Assembly (NCBI GenBank): GCA_029721435.1
Contig: CM056583.1
Location: forward strand, 74,465,120-74,529,119
Length of the DNA: 64,000 bases
From: Gymnothorax reevesii
Taxonomy: Eukaryota > Chordata > Actinopteri > Anguilliformes > Muraenidae
Direction of reading: 5' to 3'
Shown: positions 58,803 through 64,000 of the stretch, piece after piece
How the letters are laid out: the number at the start of each line of letters is the position of its first letter
How positions within the stretch are numbered: the first letter of the stretch is position 1
Notes under the pieces: generated by a model
What the model was told of the DNA's origin: nothing
The model's database searches: none
The model's input: the letters and a program-made list of their open reading frames with translations, nothing else
Program-made: the position numbers and the translations under genes

Positions 58803-61800
58803 AATATTTTTTGTCAATCAAAACCATTTGATAAAACAGTATCAGTGTCATGCAAAAAGTGGAGAATCGTTGTGCAAAACTAGCTGACTGTGTTATAGTA
58901 ATGGTGAGAATGTCATGCAACACTTAGTATCTCGTTGGTGAGAATGTTGTGTGACACTCGCCGACTATCTACTATCGTGGTAGTGTGGAGAGTGGTCTGC
59001 GGCACTCACTGACTGTCTTTTGGTGATGTGATGACGCAAAATCTCAAGAGTACCGGTCAGTTTCCAGTGTTGTAAGTCGGTAAATCACATTTTCAGCCCC
59101 CGCACCCTTACCTATCCTGAGTGCAATCATGCCTGAAGATTTTTTATTTTTTTGCATAAATACCTTTTTTTTTTTTTTTTCACCTCGTTTGTTTGGAACG
59201 TGGGCAGGGGTGGGTTCCAGGGGAGGGGCTGTCAGGCTGCATGCCTGAGGTCACGCGGAACCTCTCGGCAGATTCCGCTACTCTTCATCAAGCCTCAAAT
59301 GTGTGACAGAAAGTTGATTTGCTGCTCCGCCCGACATTTCTTTTGCCGAAAGACCGATTTACACAGTTGTCTAAATCCGCGGACTACATCACCACCTAAA
59401 AATGGAGGCAAAACCGATCTTCGCAAAATCTATGTGTGGCAACGTTTGTTTGCGTCTTGACACAAGAGGCATCACAATGTTTTCAGCAATTTGACATCGA
59501 ATCCAGCCCTGCAGACCCTGGATGTCGCCATGTTTATCTAGAAAAAGAAGATCCGGCTAATGCCTTCCACAGGCACATATCTGAGGTTTGATGAGAAACG
59601 AATTTCTGAGGTTTGCTGAGTGGCTTGAAGTAAATCTTGGGCATGATTCATTCAGCCTTGTGCAAAGCTGCAACTATTCATTTTGCCCATCTTTCTAATG
59701 CATATTTATTGTATCCTTTTGATATATCATTCATTTTTTAAAGGAAGTGCCAAGAGCATTATGAAATGTTTTTCTATGACATTCTAACAGGTTATAAAGT
59801 TGACGAGAGGCCTCAGAACACTGGAACTGGAGCATAAAAATAATGTCACTGCTCAGAATGAACTGAAATGAAAATTGATTTGTTTTTAATCCCCAGCCAT
59901 GACAGCAAAGCTGAATTCACAGACATCCCGTTTCTTTATGGTCATTATAATTACACTGTTGTGTAATTTTACCTAATTAGATTAGGGCCTATGTCAAATT
60001 CAAATGACACTTTATGAGAGAATCATGCTGCAAATCCTTGCGATTCTAACTAACTAGAGTATGGTGCTTAATAACACTCACAGAGAAATGATTCAGATGA
60101 CAATAATGATAGTCAACTGTGAGTGCTGAAAGCAGGTCCAAGTATTGCTTAACAGAGACTGAGATTTGGCTTGTCAGTCCAGTGTCAGAGCAGTAAATGA
60201 GAAATATATTATCTGAGGTAGTAAGTGACAGTAATAAATCAAACTTTTATTTCTATATTAATGAACAATGCCAAGGTGACCTTCACATTCTGACAGTTTA
60301 TCCCGGGAGATTAATGGTTAATTCCAAATGGCGTAAAGTATCAGAGCTCAGGATTCATGGACTCTAATGGCTAAATGTTTTGCTCCACTTGAATTGCAAG
60401 TGTGTCAGAACAAGCCTGGTTAAAGTGGGAATGCAAACATTCTGCCATTTCAAAAAAACTCAGCTGCAAATGAGGCTTAACGATGACAGGTAAGCTGTCC
60501 ATGCCGCTTTAATGTGCACGCTGTTGCCCGTTTTTTACTTGTTTCATCTTTTAAAGGAGGTAGAATTGGGGAACAACTTAGCACTTTTACCCATTTGTTT
60601 AATTCAAATAATATATCTGCCCATAGTTGAGTAAATACTTTTATTCTACCCATTTGACTATCAGTTCATTTTCCAGGACTGTCCTGAAGATTTTATTTTA
60701 ACCAAAAGTACAGGAAATGCAAATCTTTGCTATTTGTTCTGGCTATGGTGCGGCACATGCTCAGAGCACATTATACCATTATTACCAGTACCTGGTGGGG
60801 GGCGTTGGTCATTGTAATTCCTTTGTTTCAGTACAAGTCATATATAGGTGAATAAAACTTTTGTCACCATTACTATTTTTCAGCTGTGATAGTGGCAGCA
60901 TCAAAATGGTTAATGCTTTGTCTAGCAAACCAAACAGTCTGTGGTGCCATTAATCTGTGATGAAATGTCTCAGAAAACTAGGAGTAAAAACAACTGCCCT
61001 CAGTAGTCATATAATAGCCCTTATAGGACAGCATGAACCATAAAGTATCACATGAAATGGAGTTATTCTGGCTGATGTGTTATAATTGATGCCCTATGCT
61101 GTGTTGATTGTACGGCTCACAATCTTTTATTGGTGGGAGTCAAACTTATACAATCTTGAAAACCACAAGAAAATAGCTTAAACGAAATATCTTTGGAGCC
61201 TGTAGTGTGCATACACCATTCAGTATTGCAAAACACTTTGCATTGAAGTACAGTTACTTGCATGATTCTGGAATACATTGCTATTAATGACGATGATAAA
61301 AAATTTTCTGGTTGGACTGAAACTCTCATTAGAAGAACATTGCGATAATACTTCGGCAAAAACAAATACATCTTTCTTCCTTAGTGCAAAAAGGCAACTA
61401 CCCCGTGGTTAAACTGGCTTGTTGTTAAGTTGAGCCCTACTTTTCTGTGGTAAAAATTAGGAATTCTTTATGAGTTTTGTGTATATTTTTGTTAATCAGT
61501 TTGTGTTTAGTTTTTATATTGGGGAGAAAAAAAACAAAGGGTTTTCACCTTGTGACTTGCCACTCTATAATTAGCTTCACACAGTAATTCAATTTCCAAG
61601 GGTGATACTCGATATAAAACTCAATTTAGTCCAGGACTTTGCTTAGTCCATGGCAGTGAAACTAGCCCTAATAGTATAATTCACAAAGCATATGGAAAAC
61701 CTTGTATAACTAATAACACGACCAATGATATTTTAGACATAATATGGTCATAACGTGGTTGAGATATTTGTTTTCCATCAGTCATTAATTTGGTCATAAG

Positions 61801-62348
61801 TTGCATATGTACCCAATGATTTGGCATGCACTGTAGGCTCATTGTATATACAGTGCATGTACCATTTTCTTTTGCATATAATTTACCCTACAGGGAAAGG
61901 AAATCCTCCTCAGATTAACAAATTTGGCAAAAGGAGAAGTGCAGATATAACTGACTTGAAATGAATCGGCATTATTTCTTTCTGTGTGACTTGTGAATAG
62001 TTGAAATTGAGTTGAAGGGAAATGCTATGGTCACACGAACAACATTCCACACTGTGCCTGGGGTTTGCACTCATTCGACCAGCGTTGCACAATCCCATCA
62101 CAGATCATGGAAACACCAGACCTAATGACAAATAACATCTGCCAGCCCTGATGGATGGATATAGAACAATATGGGTAGGGATAGGGACCCCCGTCAAAAA
62201 GTCTCTGCTGCAGACAGAGAGCTATAACAACAAACAACGGATACTTTCTCAGATAAACCTCAAGTAACTGATGGAATGATTCAAGGCTTGCAGTTACATG
62301 CATTCTTTGGGGAAATTATCACTGTATGTTGTAGTTTTAAGCATTTTA
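58803..62348. other. Intergenic stretch without recognised genes
   Basis: I see no coding exon with splice sites and no RNA gene. A T run at 59165-59180 precedes a GC-richer, CpG-containing block at about 59190-59580 that looks repeat-derived. The rest is AT-rich single-copy-looking sequence. Confidence 0.45.
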
Positions 62349-62349
62349 T

Positions 62350-63147
62350 GGTACATTATATTGCCAAAAATATGTGGATATTTGTCTAATTGGCATACAT
62401 AGAAAACTGGCATTTTTCATGGGATTTTTTGATTCAAAAACATCATGCTGAAGCCTCTCTGAAGGAGGAATGTTACAAAACAAAACAAATTAAAGAAGAA
62501 AACAAAAGACTAACATAGCAACCAAACGGGGTGGACGCAAACAAGGACTCAGATACACAGATACAAAGATACAGACTGACAGAACAAAGCTTACGGACGT
62601 AAGTGGGACATGGACATATTCCACTTAGTCATATTTAGGCTTAATTCTTTTTTTTCCAATTTGAACGGATGGTCTCCTTGGCAATAATTAGGGTTGTGAG
62701 GAGAATACTTGAAGTGGAGCTGTGCATTTGTAATGTTGATAGGTCACCGAAGATGAAGAGATCTGACATTTTAATTGAATTTAGAATGAATTGGTCAGTA
62801 TGGCTTGATTTTACTGACTTTCAGCTTCCATTCATGAGTACTGTCATTCAAATCTGTAACACCATTAGGATTTTGTAGTACTTTGCGTAATCCCTTGACA
62901 CCTCCCTTGCTGAAGGCTCCATTGAAACTGATTAGAATTGTGAAAAGGAAAGCAGTACTTACAGAAAGGGGAACAATTTTGAAATCACTCAACAGAAGAG
63001 AATACCCTCAAATAAATGCAGTAAGTCTGTTTAATTTGCGTATACTGATCAGTTTGTTCAAAATTCAATTAAAATACCAGATATTTTGAATAAAAAAAGT
63101 CACTGAGAGTTTAGCAATGTGTCCAAATACTTTTAGCTATAAAGTGC
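62350..63147. mobile_element. Tc1-like non-autonomous element
   Basis: The left end ACATTATATTGCCAAAAATATG and the right end ATACTTTTAGCTATAAAGTG are imperfect inverted repeats of the 'TATAGCCAAAAGTATTTGGACA' type common to fish Tc1-like MITEs. About 800 bases separate the ends. The interior holds no recognisable transposase and a 68-codon frame at 62883-63089 that matches nothing I know. Confidence 0.6.
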
Positions 63148-63694
63148 ATCACTAGACTGAGACAAAGTCCAAATGCAGGGGTGGAATCAAACTCTTTAAA
63201 GAGTATTTAGAATTTTCTGATGGTATTATGATCTCTGCAGGCATTGACAGATTTTTAATGGGCGTAGCCACCATGGTGTATGCGCAGTTATTCCTTTGCT
63301 TTGTGGGAAATGTGTAATAATGCTGGATGTTGACATTCCTTCAACATAATTTCGACTTGCCCCTATAATTTGAGATTATGAATCATCGGCCCGACAAAAA
63401 GTCAAAAAGACACTGAAGTATCAACATCTGTGTGTGTCCAGACCGTGAGGGCAAACCATTTTTCAGAAGTGTATGAGACAGAGAAGTTTAAATGTTTTAA
63501 ACACACAATTTTATTCTAAATTAATTTGTATATAGTGGATTTTCCACACTGTCAGGCAGCCAGGGAACCTGACTGCAAAATTACATTCTGTTCGAGTTCT
63601 CCTTTATTGTTTTTTCCCTCAATCCTGGCATCCTCGTCAGTTTTTACCTCCTGTTTCAGCTGCATAACCACACGGAAATGACCTATATAAACAT

Positions 63695-63830
63695 ATAGGT
63701 TTTAATATTGGGCCAGATATAGGTTTTGAATATATGTGACATATATAAAATTGGCTGTTTTCATATATTATAGGTACATATACGTACATATATGTACATA
63801 TAATATATGAAAAGGGCCAATTAAAACTTC
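63695..63830. repeat. Second copy of the 24.2-kb repeat, forming an inverted repeat
   Basis: 63695-63780 matches 24219-24309 (GTTTTAATATTGGGCCAGAT; TTTTCATATATTATAGGTAC). Directly after it, GTACATATAATATATGAAAA and GGGCCAATTAAAA at 63792-63827 are the reverse complement of the preceding 40 bases, with a TACGTACATATATGTACATA-rich centre. The 24.2-kb copy lacks this inverted half. The flank to 64000 holds nothing recognisable. Confidence 0.65.
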
Positions 63831-64000
63831 AAGAGGTGTTTTTTTTTTCCAATCCCAGCTGAATCTGAGATATCCAATTAGGGAACTAAGTACAAGTGCT
63901 TAGGCTTATTTGCATATGCAACCCCTGTTCATGTTTCAGGAGAGTGTACACAACCCGCGTCCACATGTCTTTGATTTTACTTCATTCGCTGGGAGAAACT

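Overview
The window looks like a stretch of teleost fish nuclear genome. It is AT-rich and has split genes with GT-AG introns. It is dense in repeats typical of fish: Tc1-like transposons, hAT-like and Harbinger-like MITEs, a 5S-rRNA-derived SINE, tRNA-like SINEs and long microsatellites. I see no prokaryotic operons, CRISPR array, rRNA operon or functional tRNA gene.

Two protein-coding genes are supported, arranged head to head. (1) On the minus strand, 13233-13822 holds the first coding exon of an ARID3-family transcription factor, closest to arid3c. Its ARID-domain exons are not in the window, so its first coding intron fills 1-13232 and runs off the left edge. (2) On the plus strand, 30512-51210 holds a complete natriuretic peptide clearance receptor gene, npr3. 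Eight coding exons join without a frame break into 501 codons plus a stop: signal peptide, ligand-binding ectodomain, one membrane span and a short basic tail. The two genes are about 16.7 kb apart. ARID3C and NPR3 lie on human 9p and 5p, regions joined in many vertebrates, so the linkage is plausible.

Layout: 1-13.2 kb is arid3c intron with a tRNA-like SINE, a deleted Tc1-like element and a 5S-derived SINE. 13.2-14.6 kb is the arid3c 5' end. 14.6-30.5 kb is intergenic and holds a decayed DDE transposase with a C-terminal SWIM-like motif, an LTR-like unit with a 91-bp tandem repeat, a complete but dead Tc1-like element, and a SINE split by a small hAT-like MITE. 30.5-51.2 kb is npr3, whose introns carry many repeat fragments. 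51.2-64 kb is the npr3 3' flank, with a Tc1-like element carrying a nearly intact transposase gene disrupted by an internal duplication, a 669-bp inverted-repeat hAT-like MITE, and a Tc1-like non-autonomous element.

I found no convincing new multi-gene system. The most unusual structures are the rearranged Tc1-like element at 53.2-55.0 kb, the decayed SWIM-motif DDE transposon at 17.6-18.7 kb, and several perfect or near-perfect palindromes. All family assignments rest on reading the sequence and on recalled family motifs, not on database searches.
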